From positions 496,001 through 560,000 of the forward strand of contig CBDFLS010000002.1 in the NCBI GenBank assembly GCA_965249185.1: a stretch of DNA of 64,000 bases, written 5' to 3'. Position 1 is the stretch's first letter. Each line of letters starts with the position of its first letter. The notes below the pieces were generated by a model that was not told the origin of the DNA, searched no databases, and saw only the letters and a list, made by a program, of their open reading frames with translations. A program made the translations under genes and the position numbers. Shown here in pieces: positions 7,222 to 15,493 of the stretch. Source of the DNA: CBDFLS01 sp965249185 (lineage in GTDB: Bacteria; Chloroflexota; Dehalococcoidia; Lucifugimonadales; Australimonadaceae).

Positions 7222-8156
7222 GCGACAAGAGCGCCATTGAGTGGACCGATTCTACTTGGAATCCAACCACGGGCTGCACCAAGGTTAGCCCTGGATGTGC
7301 CTATTGCTACGCCGAGCGGGTGGAACACCGCTGGGGGCGCGATCACCGTTCATGGGGCATCCCATCAGGCGCGGGTGGCCGAGGCGTGACGCTGCACGAT
7401 GCACGTCTCAACGTCCCACTACTCTGGACCAAGCCGCGCATGGTGTTCGTGGACAGCATGAGCGATCTGTTCCACGAGGAGATACCGGACGATTTCATCG
7501 GCAAAGTCTTCGCGGTCATGTGGCTTGCGGGTCAGCAGCGAGGACATATTTTTCAGGTGCTCACGAAGCGTCCAGAGCGGGCGTGGAATTGGTTCCGTAC
7601 CGTTGGGTGGATAGCGACAAATGGAGCGCTCTTCGGGTTTGGGAGACAGGTGATACCCGGTGGCACGGACGGTCCTAATTGGCCGCTGCATAACGTATGG
7701 GTCGGAGTCTCCGTGGAGAATCAGCGCATGGCTGATCTCCGGTTGCCGATCCTGGCTCAGATCCCGGCTGCCGTGCGGTTCGTGAGCTGCGAGCCTCTGC
7801 TGGGGAAGCTCAACCTGAGGGCAGGGCCCCGAGACTCTCTCGATTGGGTGATCGTAGGCGGGGAGAGCGGCGGACCTGCCCACCGGCGCCTGGTGTATCA
7901 GACTGCTGATGGCGGTTACGCGCCCTACTTGGACAGGATGGACTGGGTGCGTTCGATCAGGGACCAGTGCTCGGGTGCCGGGGTGCCATTCTTCTTCAAG
8001 CAATGGGGAGGCCCCACGGCAAAGGCCGGCGGCGCCATTCTCGACGGACGCAAATGGAGAGAGATCCCCGATGCGGGAGAGCTGGGCTCGTCCAGGCCTC
8101 ATTTGCCTAGATCGGCAAGTTCGATTCCTGCTCCCGCTACCAGAGAGATCGAATGA
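7218..8156 (+). CDS. Phage Gp37/Gp68 family protein (DUF5131)
   Basis: 312 residues from ATG 7218. The family signature is clear: EWTDSTWNPTTGC, KVSPGCAYCYAER (Cys pattern C-x6-C-x2-C), then MVFVDSMSDLFHE, FQVLTKRPER, WVGVSVENQ, FVSCEPLL, VIVGGESG and FFFKQWGG. The fold is radical-SAM-like with a CxxC-type cluster, but the reaction is not established. The family core ends near residue 285. The last 26 or so residues are encoded by a tRNA-like sequence (8072-8142) and are probably not functional. Confidence 0.9.
   Translation: MSDKSAIEWTDSTWNPTTGCTKVSPGCAYCYAERVEHRWGRDHRSWGIPSGAGGRGVTLHDARLNVPLLWTKPRMVFVDSMSDLFHEEIPDDFIGKVFAVMWLAGQQRGHIFQVLTKRPERAWNWFRTVGWIATNGALFGFGRQVIPGGTDGPNWPLHNVWVGVSVENQRMADLRLPILAQIPAAVRFVSCEPLLGKLNLRAGPRDSLDWVIVGGESGGPAHRRLVYQTADGGYAPYLDRMDWVRSIRDQCSGAGVPFFFKQWGGPTAKAGGAILDGRKWREIPDAGELGSSRPHLPRSASSIPAPATREIE
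8072..8142 (+). tRNA. tRNA-Met(CAT)-like element, possibly degenerate
   Basis: 71 bases ending in an encoded CCA. Acceptor arms TGCGGGA (8072-8078) and TCCCGCT (8132-8138) pair except for the first position, as in initiator tRNA. D stem GAGC/GCTC has only a 3-base loop and the two-base linker before it is missing. The anticodon loop CTCATTT (8098-8104) carries CAT. The T loop GTTCGATTC is fully canonical; the T stem has one mismatch. The sequence overlaps the tail of the DUF5131 gene. It could be a working phage tRNA with a reduced D arm, or a relic. Confidence 0.5.
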
Positions 8157-8545
8157 TGGACTGGGGACCGAGCTACTACGGCAGGCAGCAATGGGTGGAC
8201 ACGATGGACGGCTCCACCATTGCCGCCCCAGCAATACCGATGACTGTGGACTCGTTCATGGAGGCCTTAATAGATGCGCGAGACCTCTATGCTGACCGCC
8301 GCCATGGCCGCAATCGCACCTGGGTGGAAACGGTGTTCCCGATGAGCCAGGAGGACCGGCTGCTGACCTCGGTGGAGCTACTGGCGGTGGAGAAGGCGAC
8401 CATGCGGGACGTGCTCCAGGCCCAGGACGCCAAAACGACGGCCTGGTGGGCGGCCAAGCTCCGGGAGGCTGAGCTGAGCAGCATGTCTTGGCTGAACCCC
8501 AGGGCCGTCGTGCGGGAGATGTTCAGGGAATCCGGGGCCCAATGA
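8153..8545 (+). CDS. Hypothetical phage protein
   Basis: 130 residues, start overlapping the DUF5131 stop (ATGATGG). Mostly helical, with acidic and aromatic residues; the central part (EDRLLTSVELLAVEKATMRD) looks like a coiled coil. No family recognised. Stop overlaps the next start (ATGA). Confidence 0.6.
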   Translation: MMDWGPSYYGRQQWVDTMDGSTIAAPAIPMTVDSFMEALIDARDLYADRRHGRNRTWVETVFPMSQEDRLLTSVELLAVEKATMRDVLQAQDAKTTAWWAAKLREAELSSMSWLNPRAVVREMFRESGAQ

Positions 8546-8754
8546 CCACCGCCACCGGGAGCAGAAGGAACAACATCCGATTCTACCGGGAGCAAGGGCT
8601 CTGCTGGTTTTGCGCCAGCGCTCCAGTGCCAGGCCAGACACTTTGCAAGTACCACCAACGGAGGAATCGCCTCAACGCACGGAGGGCGTACTGGCGAAGG
8701 AAATGGATTACTTGGGCTGATTTGGAATATGGGCCAGTAGGAGGGAATTTATGA
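8542..8754 (+). CDS. Small zinc-finger-like protein
   Basis: 70 residues from ATG 8542, coupled by ATGA to both neighbours. The only visible feature is a C-x2-C..C-x2-H set (CWFC near residue 21 and CKYH near 35) followed by a very basic segment (RRNRLNARRAYWRRKW). It is probably a zinc-binding nucleic-acid-binding protein. Confidence 0.6.
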   Translation: MTTATGSRRNNIRFYREQGLCWFCASAPVPGQTLCKYHQRRNRLNARRAYWRRKWITWADLEYGPVGGNL

Positions 8755-9785
8755 CCACGCAGAAGACACGAAAGAGGAAGGCGAGGCGGTCCGCCGTGGG
8801 GAGATCCGCGCCCGCTCAAGCTCCGAGGTCAAATGGAGCGCCGGCCGCCGGCAAGGGTCCTGAGCTGCTGTGGCTGGACCCGAAGGCCATCGTCTGGCCA
8901 GAGACCAGGATCACGTCGCATTATGGCCCGGCCGACACGGCGGCGCTGAGCGAGAGCCTCCAGGGGGTGGGTCAACAGCAGCCTGTCGGCGTGTATCTGG
9001 TGGACGGCAAGTACATCGGTGCAGACGGGATGAACCGGTGCCAGGTCGCCATCGAGAGCGGCGCCGCTACCATCCTCTGTGTGGTCCGTGAGGGGCAGGC
9101 GAAGGACGTGCTCCAAAGCAACATCGCCACAGCCCTGCTCCGAGGCCATACGAACCCTTTGAGCGTGGCGGAGGTCATGTGGAAGGCCTACAACGAAGAG
9201 GGCGTGGACATCTTCGATCTCGCCAAGTCCGCCGGCCGCAGCACGGATTGGGTGGAGGCGATGCTTCTGGTCTCCCAGTCCTCACCGGTCCTGAAGCAAG
9301 CGCTGGGTGACGAGCTGATCGCCATGGGGCACGCCGAATTGCTCAGCGCCATTGAGGACCGGGACGAACAGGAGGAGGCGCTGCGCAAACAGCTCATGCA
9401 CCGGTGGACGATCCCTGAGCTGGAGGCCTACCTCCGTGGGGACGAGACGACGCCCGAGCGCCGAACCCGCCGGAGCGCGGGACGCAATCCCCTGGCCTGC
9501 AACGTCTGTCACACGGAGCACGAGCCCCAGATGATCCAGACCATGAACATCTGCTCAGGCTGTCTGGAGGGACTTGGAGAGGTCCCGGTCCAGGTCGCGG
9601 TCCTGTTCCAGACTGCCATGGATGATCTGCGGCAGGCGGAGAGCCTGCTGGCTGCGAGCCCCGAGGGCGCTCCGGTCGCGGAGCGGCTCTCGGCTCTGGT
9701 GGAGCGGGTGGAGGAGATCCTCGGCCGCAATGCCACGGACAGCACACCGGGCTCGGAAAATGAGCAGGCCGATGACGATGAGTAG
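8751..9785 (+). CDS. ParB/Srx-fold protein with C-terminal zinc ribbon
   Basis: 344 residues. After a basic tail, a ParB N-terminal-like domain spans about 40-130: LDPKAIVWPETRI, then GVYLVDGKYIGADGMNRCQV, matching the ParB box where GERRYR is replaced by GADGMNR. A helix-turn-helix-like segment follows (FDLAKSAGRSTDWVEAML, near 160). A Cys pair set CNVC..CSGC is at about 248-270. Phage ParB-like proteins can be nucleases, transcription regulators or partition factors. No ParA gene is nearby, which argues against plasmid-style partition. Confidence 0.75.
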   Translation: MTTQKTRKRKARRSAVGRSAPAQAPRSNGAPAAGKGPELLWLDPKAIVWPETRITSHYGPADTAALSESLQGVGQQQPVGVYLVDGKYIGADGMNRCQVAIESGAATILCVVREGQAKDVLQSNIATALLRGHTNPLSVAEVMWKAYNEEGVDIFDLAKSAGRSTDWVEAMLLVSQSSPVLKQALGDELIAMGHAELLSAIEDRDEQEEALRKQLMHRWTIPELEAYLRGDETTPERRTRRSAGRNPLACNVCHTEHEPQMIQTMNICSGCLEGLGEVPVQVAVLFQTAMDDLRQAESLLAASPEGAPVAERLSALVERVEEILGRNATDSTPGSENEQADDDE

Positions 9786-10029
9786 GCTCCTCACGGTGGA
9801 AGAGATCCAGCGGGTACGTGAGCTGGCGACGAATTTGGCCTCGGTGCTCAGAGCGCGCAAGCAGCTGACCGCGGCAATGGAGGAGCGGTACGGACCATTC
9901 ACCGTGGTCGATGCCTGGGATGAGGATTGGTTACGCGAGGCGCGGCGAGTGAAAGAGGTCTCTGACAGGGTGCTCCGGGATGTAGAGCTCTATGAGGCCA
10001 TTGGCGTCCTGCCGCCCGTCAAGCTCTAG
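9778..10029 (+). CDS. Small hypothetical phage protein
   Basis: 83 residues from ATG 9778, overlapping the ParB-like stop; in-frame ATGs at 9760 and 9772 are possible alternatives. Highly charged and helical (VEEIQRVRELATNLASVLRA). No recognised family. Confidence 0.55.
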   Translation: MSRLLTVEEIQRVRELATNLASVLRARKQLTAAMEERYGPFTVVDAWDEDWLREARRVKEVSDRVLRDVELYEAIGVLPPVKL

Positions 10030-10770
10030 ATGGGCATCTCCATCGTATGCGTCTGCGGCTACGTGGGCAGCCAATGGCCTTTCAGCCCAAACCAGGAGCA
10101 CGACTTCCTCGGTTGCTGGGGACGCCTGAGCGCTGAGCAGGACGTGGAGCAGGTGGAAACCGGCGGCGTGGGCGCCGAGGAGCTATCGCAGGAAGAAAGG
10201 ATGAACGGAATGGACGAACACACCGCCTACTGCATCGATTCGGAGCTGACCTTTGCCCGCCACAAGTTCCCGGGGACGCGGTACCAGCTCCCCGCGCTGA
10301 TGGAGGAGGTCGGAGATCTCGCCCAGGCCATGATTGCGCATTCCCTCGGCAACCAGAAGGGCGCCCAGGTCTATGCCGAGGCTATCCAAGTGGCTTGCAT
10401 GGCCATTCGGATCGCGGAGGAGGGTGATGAGGCCTTTCCTTATCGCTTCGAGTATGAGCACTACCGGGACTTCGATACGCACTCCAGGGAGTTGTTCAAA
10501 GCTGTGGCTGCGCCGCCAGCGGTTGCCGCCGCCGAGCCCTCCGGCGCTCCAAAGGCCGCCGGCGGTCCCCAGATGAAGGCACCGACCCGTCCCCCAAGAT
10601 TGCGGAACCTGGGCGAGTTGTTGACGGCCGCCCGCAGCCGGTGGGGCAAGACCCACCACGAGGTGCTCGCGGTTCTGGGGCTCATACAGAAGCAATCCAG
10701 CATCCTCTATGACAAGACCTTCGACCTGTACGAGGCATGGGCGAAGCTGGAGAAGGAATGGGCGGCATAA
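10030..10770 (+). CDS. MazG-like protein
   Basis: 246 residues. The segment YQLPALMEEVGDLAQAMIAH (near 83-102), followed by EAIQVACMAIRIAEEGD (near 116), carries the EE-x2-D acidic pattern of MazG-type NTP pyrophosphatases. Flanking parts are unusual: an N-terminal CVCGYVG and a C-terminal helical domain after an Ala/Pro linker. In phages MazG-like enzymes clean up nucleotide pools or act on ppGpp. Assignment rests on the short motif only. An ATG at 10201 would give a shorter form beginning just before the MazG-like part. Confidence 0.5.
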   Translation: MGISIVCVCGYVGSQWPFSPNQEHDFLGCWGRLSAEQDVEQVETGGVGAEELSQEERMNGMDEHTAYCIDSELTFARHKFPGTRYQLPALMEEVGDLAQAMIAHSLGNQKGAQVYAEAIQVACMAIRIAEEGDEAFPYRFEYEHYRDFDTHSRELFKAVAAPPAVAAAEPSGAPKAAGGPQMKAPTRPPRLRNLGELLTAARSRWGKTHHEVLAVLGLIQKQSSILYDKTFDLYEAWAKLEKEWAA

Positions 10771-10869
10771 TGAAGGCGCTGTGCCTGACGCAGCAAATGG
10801 CTGGGGCGAGAAGATGAGGATGCCCTCCTGGTCCAATGGCGAGGTCTCGCTACCGCTCGGGGTGATGAC

Positions 10870-11196
10870 ATGAGTCGAAACGGTCATCGGAATGAAGCCA
10901 CTGTCTATGAGGACACGGGCTGCGGAGGCGGTTGCCTTCGGAGTCTGGAATGTCCCTACCCTGTTTGCGTCCACGACGATCCCGCCGTGGTGCTCAGGAT
11001 GCGTAAAGACACGAGGGACGGTGCCATACGACGGTTGCACTCAGAGGGTCAGTCTATCGAGACGTTGGCCGATAACTTCGGCGTCACGGAGCGAACGGTT
11101 TACCGTGCGCTGTGGCCTTCGGCGCCCGAAGGCCACGCAGGACCCGTCGACGGCGATGCGATGGCAGCGAGGGATATCGACCGGCGCGTTGTCTGA
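10870..11196 (+). CDS. Helix-turn-helix protein
   Basis: 108 residues. The C-terminal half has a homeodomain-like helix-turn-helix, AIRRLHSEGQSIETLADNFG followed by VTERTVYRAL, as in resolvase or sigma-70 region 4-type modules. The N-terminal half carries a cluster of Cys (CGGGC, CPYPVC). It probably binds DNA as a small regulator. The 99 bases between this gene and the MazG-like gene hold only two tiny ORFs of 15 and 19 codons. Confidence 0.6.
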   Translation: MSRNGHRNEATVYEDTGCGGGCLRSLECPYPVCVHDDPAVVLRMRKDTRDGAIRRLHSEGQSIETLADNFGVTERTVYRALWPSAPEGHAGPVDGDAMAARDIDRRVV

Positions 11197-11213
11197 AATC
11201 CACAGCGGGAGGG

Positions 11214-11468
11214 ATGGTCATGGTGCTCGTGAAATGGGTCTTGGAATGTTACGCACCACGTTGCAAGGCGTTCATAGCGACGGGGTTCACGGATAGCTTT
11301 TCCGACGTGTGGCCGGCCCTCGACAAGGCGATTGTCGAGACGGGCGGGTGCCCGATTGGTGAGGATCATAACGAGGTCTTTGTGACAATAACCGGCCGGC
11401 TGGAGCCAGTGCAGCAGATCATGGCGAGCGTGCCGGATGAGGGCCGGAGGCATGACAACGGTGGCTGA
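11214..11468 (+). CDS. Hypothetical phage protein
   Basis: 84 residues from ATG 11214 behind a GGGAGG ribosome-binding site. It has two Cys pairs spread out (CYAPRC near 11, a single CP near 41). The run VFVTITGRLEPVQQIMASVP looks like a small alpha/beta domain. No family recognised. Confidence 0.5.
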   Translation: MVMVLVKWVLECYAPRCKAFIATGFTDSFSDVWPALDKAIVETGGCPIGEDHNEVFVTITGRLEPVQQIMASVPDEGRRHDNGG

Positions 11469-12169
11469 GCGGGTGGTCAACCAGGACGGCACCTTCAAGG
11501 ACCCCGGGCCCGTGCACCCACGGGCACCCCGAGCATCATTACACCTATGAGCCTCCCGCTGGGCCATTCTCGAATGGCATGTGTGTTCGTCCGGGGTGCA
11601 CTGCAAAGGCAAAGGCCAAGAACCACGTATCGACGGACGTCTGGAGTAACTTTGGTGCCCCGCGCCACAAGGACATTGATGAGCCGAAGACACCAGCCCG
11701 CCCCGAGCCTGCGGCTGCTGCGACAGCGCCGGAGCCGACCGTGAAGCCGAAGAGGCCCCAAAGGCCGCGCGGGCAGTCTACCGAAGAGGTGCTGGCCCTG
11801 GCGGCCCGAGGCAAGGACCTCCGACAGATCGCCGACGCCATGCTGGTGACCGATAGCCACCCCTCGATGACGCTCAAGAACGCCTTTAGGCGAGGGAAGG
11901 TAGCGGAGCCCCACCCGAACTGGGTGCCAGCGGTTCGGCGCATTTGGGACCGCAATGCGCCCAAGCCCGCTGGTAACCGGGCAGCTGAATCAGGGCAAGA
12001 GGGGGCGCCAGTGCGCTTCGAAGAGCCGACCCACATGGCCCACCACCGCCTCAAATTCCCCAACGCCGGTAGCGAGCTCGCGTACTACCGGGGCTTCTAC
12101 GATGCAGTACGCATGCTAAATAGAGAGCCTCACGATGAAAATGATAGGCGAGGAGCGCGCGCCGAATGA
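11452..12169 (+). CDS. Hypothetical phage protein, reading frame broken near 11510
   Basis: The frame from ATG 11452 encodes VAERVVNQDGTFKDPGP and then hits a stop at about 11548. A second frame, open from 11456 to 12169 but without its own early start, encodes CTHGHPEHHYTYEPP and runs on through the rest. Joining them after DPGP within the run CCCCGGGCCC gives one continuous protein with a C..H..H..C cluster, a Pro/Ala linker and a basic C-terminal domain. If unshifted, the product begins at ATG 11579 (196 residues). The stop overlaps the methyltransferase start (ATGAG). Confidence 0.5.
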
Positions 12170-13941
12170 GTAGCCGTTTCCTGGTGGCCGATCTCTTCTG
12201 CGGTGCGGGTGGCAGCAGCACCGGCGCGGAGCGTGCGGTGCGGGAGCTCGACGCCGAGATGGAGCTGGTCTGTGTGAACCATTGGCCGGTCGCCATCGAA
12301 ACGCATCGCAAGAATCACCCCACGTCCCGCCACTATGTGGAGGATGTAACGTTGGCCGACCCAGAGCGCATTGTGCCGGAGGGACGCCTGGACCTGCTGA
12401 TGGCCAGCCCGGAGTGCCGCTTCTTCTCGCGTGCCCGCGGCGGCCGTCCTGTCCGTGACCAGTCGCGCATGAACCCTTGGGCGGTGCAGCGCTGGCTCAC
12501 CTCACTGGACGTACGCTGCTTGTTGGTGGAGAACGTGACTGAGTTCGTGAAATGGGGACCGCTGACGGCCGATGGCCGTCCTGATCCCTCCAAGCGAGGC
12601 ATCTACTTTGAAGCATGGGTCCGGGCTATGTGGGAGATGGGCTACCAGACCGAATGGCGCTATTTGAACGCCGCGGACTATGGGGACGCCACCACTCGGA
12701 CTCGCTTCTTTCTCCAGGCTCGCAAGGACGGCCTGCCCATCCGGTGGCCGGAGCCCACGCACGCGGCGCCAAGCGCCGGGGGGCTCTTCGATGGCCTCCT
12801 CCCTTGGCGGGCCGCCCGGGACGTTATCGACTGGGAGAATAAGGGCAGGTCGCTGCTGGATGATCCTCGCTATCAGAAGCGGCCGTTGAGCGATAAGACC
12901 CGCATGCGTATCGCCCGTGGGCTTGAGCGGTTCGGTGGTCCCCTGGCCTCTCTGTACATCGGGCTGCTGGACCTGGAGCCGACGGAGGGACCAGGCGGGC
13001 CCGGTCCGCAGCCCTTCGTCATGGGGAAGCAGACCAACCCTGCCTACCGGAGCGTGGATCAGCCTATCCTGACAGTAACGTCGGAGGGCTCAATGGCCTT
13101 GGTGGAACCCGCTCTGGTGCAATACAACGGCCAGTCCAACGGTGCGTCCGTTGATAGGCCGTTACCCACCCAGACCGGCAAGGCCCGCTTCGGCGTGGTG
13201 AATCCCCTGGTGGTGCCATACGGCCCCAGAGCGGAGGCGCGCAGCGTTGAAGATCCTCTGCCCACCATTCTGACCAAGGACCGACTAGGCCTCGCTACGC
13301 CCTCCCTGGTGGAGGTCGCCCAGGGCGATGACGCCCGGTCAGGGCCGCGCGTCTATTCGACTGAACGGCCTTTGCCGACGGTGACGACGAAGCGGACCAT
13401 GGGTCTAGTCAGCCCCATCCTGGTGCAGACGGACCAGCATGGCGGCAATGGCGGCTACTCCAGGTCCGTGGAATCTCCGGCGCCTACCATTGTTACCAGC
13501 CGGAATCTTGGCATGGCGGTGCCAACGGCGGAGCCATTCATTGTCCCGCAGTTCGGAGAGGCGGCCGACCAGATGCCGCGGGTCCACGCCGTAGACGATC
13601 CACTGCCAGCGGTGACCAGCCACGGGGCTGGAGCCCTGGTGCGCCCATCCATCGTCGAGCCGGTCCTGACGCCGGTGGATGGCGAAGACATCGACCCGCG
13701 GCGGCTGGTTCTCATTGGTGGAAAGCCCTACGTTCTGGACATCCGCTTTCGCATGCTGACGAACCTGGAGCTTGCGCGGGCCATGGGCTTCGAGGATGGG
13801 GAAGCGGCCTATGAGTTCATCGGCAACATGGGCGATGTGACCAAGCAGATCGGGAACGCCGTGGCAGTCAACATGGCCAAGGCCCTGGTGCTGGCATGCC
13901 TGGCCCCAATGGTGGGATATCGAGAGCACCCAGAGGAGTAG
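12166..13941 (+). CDS. Phage C5-cytosine DNA methyltransferase with repeat-built central region
   Basis: 591 residues. Motif I is DLFCGAGGSS (residue 9); motif IV with the catalytic Cys is ASPECRFFS near 81; motif VI is ENV near 125; motif VIII is TTRTRFF; motif X is IGNAVAVNMAKAL near the C-terminus. Between VIII and X, about residues 290-500, lie six copies of a 35-45-residue unit of the form SVDxPLPTVTTKxxxGLVxP. That is where the target-recognition domain should be. No cognate restriction enzyme is adjacent, so it is likely an orphan that protects phage DNA. Confidence 0.9.
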   Translation: MSSRFLVADLFCGAGGSSTGAERAVRELDAEMELVCVNHWPVAIETHRKNHPTSRHYVEDVTLADPERIVPEGRLDLLMASPECRFFSRARGGRPVRDQSRMNPWAVQRWLTSLDVRCLLVENVTEFVKWGPLTADGRPDPSKRGIYFEAWVRAMWEMGYQTEWRYLNAADYGDATTRTRFFLQARKDGLPIRWPEPTHAAPSAGGLFDGLLPWRAARDVIDWENKGRSLLDDPRYQKRPLSDKTRMRIARGLERFGGPLASLYIGLLDLEPTEGPGGPGPQPFVMGKQTNPAYRSVDQPILTVTSEGSMALVEPALVQYNGQSNGASVDRPLPTQTGKARFGVVNPLVVPYGPRAEARSVEDPLPTILTKDRLGLATPSLVEVAQGDDARSGPRVYSTERPLPTVTTKRTMGLVSPILVQTDQHGGNGGYSRSVESPAPTIVTSRNLGMAVPTAEPFIVPQFGEAADQMPRVHAVDDPLPAVTSHGAGALVRPSIVEPVLTPVDGEDIDPRRLVLIGGKPYVLDIRFRMLTNLELARAMGFEDGEAAYEFIGNMGDVTKQIGNAVAVNMAKALVLACLAPMVGYREHPEE

Positions 13942-13946
13942 AGCTA

Positions 13947-14072
13947 ATGGCAGCTTGGAAGCGATGCCAACAGTGCGGAGTCGAATATGAGGCGAAGCAC
14001 GGGCGGAAGGCGTGCCCCCGCTGTGGCGCCTCCATCGGCCAATCCGAGATACGACCGCCGGAGCCTGGATAG
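13947..14072 (+). CDS. Tiny zinc-ribbon protein
   Basis: 41 residues starting 5 bases after the methyltransferase stop and ending 1 base before the HNH gene ATG. It encodes CQQC (residue 7) and CPRC (residue 23) with a Lys/Arg-rich spacer: a minimal zinc ribbon. The tight fit between neighbours and the coherent motif support it as a real gene. Confidence 0.55.
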   Translation: MAAWKRCQQCGVEYEAKHGRKACPRCGASIGQSEIRPPEPG

Positions 14073-14073
14073 A

Positions 14074-14517
14074 ATGCCCAACCGCCTGCCCACGCCATGC
14101 ACCTACTTCGGCTGCCCTGCGTTGTCGCTTATGCCGCGTTGCCCTGCCCACCAGCGGCCGCCCTGGGTCGGTCGCTCGCCAGCGGCGCAGCGTGGCTACT
14201 CGTCGGCGTGGCGGAGACTCGCGGCACTGGTGCGCAGGGAAGAGCCCGCTTGCCGCCTCTGTGGCGAGCCCAGCACCACGGTGGACCACATTGTCCCCAA
14301 GGCCAGGGGTGGCACCGACGACCGAGAGAACCTTCAAGGGCTCTGCGCGGCGTGTCATAAGCGAAAGAGTGGGCGAGAAGGTCAGCAGGCGGCGTCCAAA
14401 GGGAGGGGGGGGTCGAAGTCAACAGCCCGCCAAACGAGACCGGCGCGTGCTGTGGCGCGTTTTTGCGCGCAAGTTTCGCAACAAAAGTTGCACGGCGGCC
14501 GGCCACTGGCCACCTAA
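14074..14517 (+). CDS. HNH endonuclease (packaging-associated)
   Basis: 147 residues from ATG 14074. The HNH motif is complete: CRLCGEPSTTVDHIVPKARG (near 64-83), then ENLQGLCAACHKRKS, with the two zinc-binding Cys pairs. An extra N-terminal Cys cluster (CTYFGCP) precedes it. HNH nucleases directly upstream of the terminase genes are typical of HK97-like phages and assist cos-type DNA cleavage. The chosen start leaves out 29 upstream codons that overlap the zinc-ribbon gene. Confidence 0.85.
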   Translation: MPNRLPTPCTYFGCPALSLMPRCPAHQRPPWVGRSPAAQRGYSSAWRRLAALVRREEPACRLCGEPSTTVDHIVPKARGGTDDRENLQGLCAACHKRKSGREGQQAASKGRGGSKSTARQTRPARAVARFCAQVSQQKLHGGRPLAT

Positions 14518-14533
14518 GCGGGAGACGTATTTG

Positions 14534-15016
14534 ATGGGACGCCGAGGACCAGCTCCGCAGCCGACCGCCATCAAGGAACAACGGGGCAACCCAGGCCATC
14601 GTCGGCTCAACCGCCGGGAGCCGGAGCCAAAGCCTGGGATTCCCACTCCGCCGAGCTGGCTATCCGACCGTGCGAAGACGCACTGGTGGGACATCAGCAA
14701 GGAGTTGTTCAGGCTAGGCGTACTGACCATCCTGGACCGGGACGCGCTCGCTCTTCTGTGCGATGAGTACGCCGAAGTCATCGAGCTGCGGATCTACCTC
14801 CGCAGGCATAAGCGGGTTTACACCACAATCAGCCGCATCGGCCAGAAGATGGATCGCCAGCGGCCGGAGGTCCGGCTGCTGAACGAAGCCCGCAAGCGGT
14901 ACAAGGCGCTCCTGGAGCAGTTCGGGATGACGCCCAGCTCCAGGACCAGGGTGACCTCGAAGACCGATGATCCTGAAGATGAGCTGGAGGCCTGGAAGCG
15001 GAAGTATGCGGGCTGA
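14534..15016 (+). CDS. Terminase small subunit, P27 family
   Basis: 160 residues from ATG 14534. It begins MGRRGPAPQPTAIKEQRGNP, the characteristic start of the P27/Terminase_4 small subunit, followed by a helical core (DRDALALLCDEYAEVIELR) and a charged C-terminus. It recognises the packaging site and loads the large subunit. Order HNH, small, large, portal is as expected. Confidence 0.85.
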   Translation: MGRRGPAPQPTAIKEQRGNPGHRRLNRREPEPKPGIPTPPSWLSDRAKTHWWDISKELFRLGVLTILDRDALALLCDEYAEVIELRIYLRRHKRVYTTISRIGQKMDRQRPEVRLLNEARKRYKALLEQFGMTPSSRTRVTSKTDDPEDELEAWKRKYAG

Positions 15017-15022
15017 AATTAG

Positions 15023-15493
15023 ATGAGCGGCAAGGCAACAAAGTGGAAGCGGTACCAGGACAAGCGCATGGCCCATTCATTCCTGCTGGGTGTCATGGCC
15101 CGGTTTCGGAAATGGCTGGCGGCCGACCTACCGCGCCAGGGGCAAGCCTTCCCCGCCCAAAAGCTCATGTGTAAGACCTGCGCCTTCCGTTCAGCGACAG
15201 ATGATTGGAAGGGCATGGAGGTGACTGTTCTCGGTTTCATGAATGCGATGCGGGAGGGGAAGCCGTTTTATTGTCATGTGGACCCGAGGACTGGGGAGGA
15301 TTTTCCAATCATAAATGGTAAGTATTTGGTGCCGGAGGCGATGGCCATGGGGAAGCCTGTTGATGTTTGCGCCGGCTGGTCCGCCGTCGCGCATCGCACA
15401 CCAGAGGAAGTGACGCGCCTCATAGCGGCGGCGGCCAAGGCCTCCGGTATGGTAGAAGAACGGAGAAAGAGCAGAGAGCCATGGCTCAGATAG
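15023..15493 (+). CDS. Hypothetical protein between terminase subunits
   Basis: 156 residues. Cys occur as CKTC (near 50), YCHV (near 83) and VCAGW (near 114), suggesting a metal site; the C-terminal third is helical. It overlaps the start of the terminase large subunit by 13 bases. No family recognised. Confidence 0.65.
   Translation: MSGKATKWKRYQDKRMAHSFLLGVMARFRKWLAADLPRQGQAFPAQKLMCKTCAFRSATDDWKGMEVTVLGFMNAMREGKPFYCHVDPRTGEDFPIINGKYLVPEAMAMGKPVDVCAGWSAVAHRTPEEVTRLIAAAAKASGMVEERRKSREPWLR

Noticed and set aside
13405..14358. Long minus-strand ORF opposite the methyltransferase end and HNH gene
   Set aside because: Shadow of clear plus-strand genes.
12166..14517. Methyltransferase plus HNH nuclease as a restriction-modification system
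   Set aside because: The HNH gene is in the standard packaging position before the terminase and lacks a restriction-type domain; the methyltransferase looks orphan.
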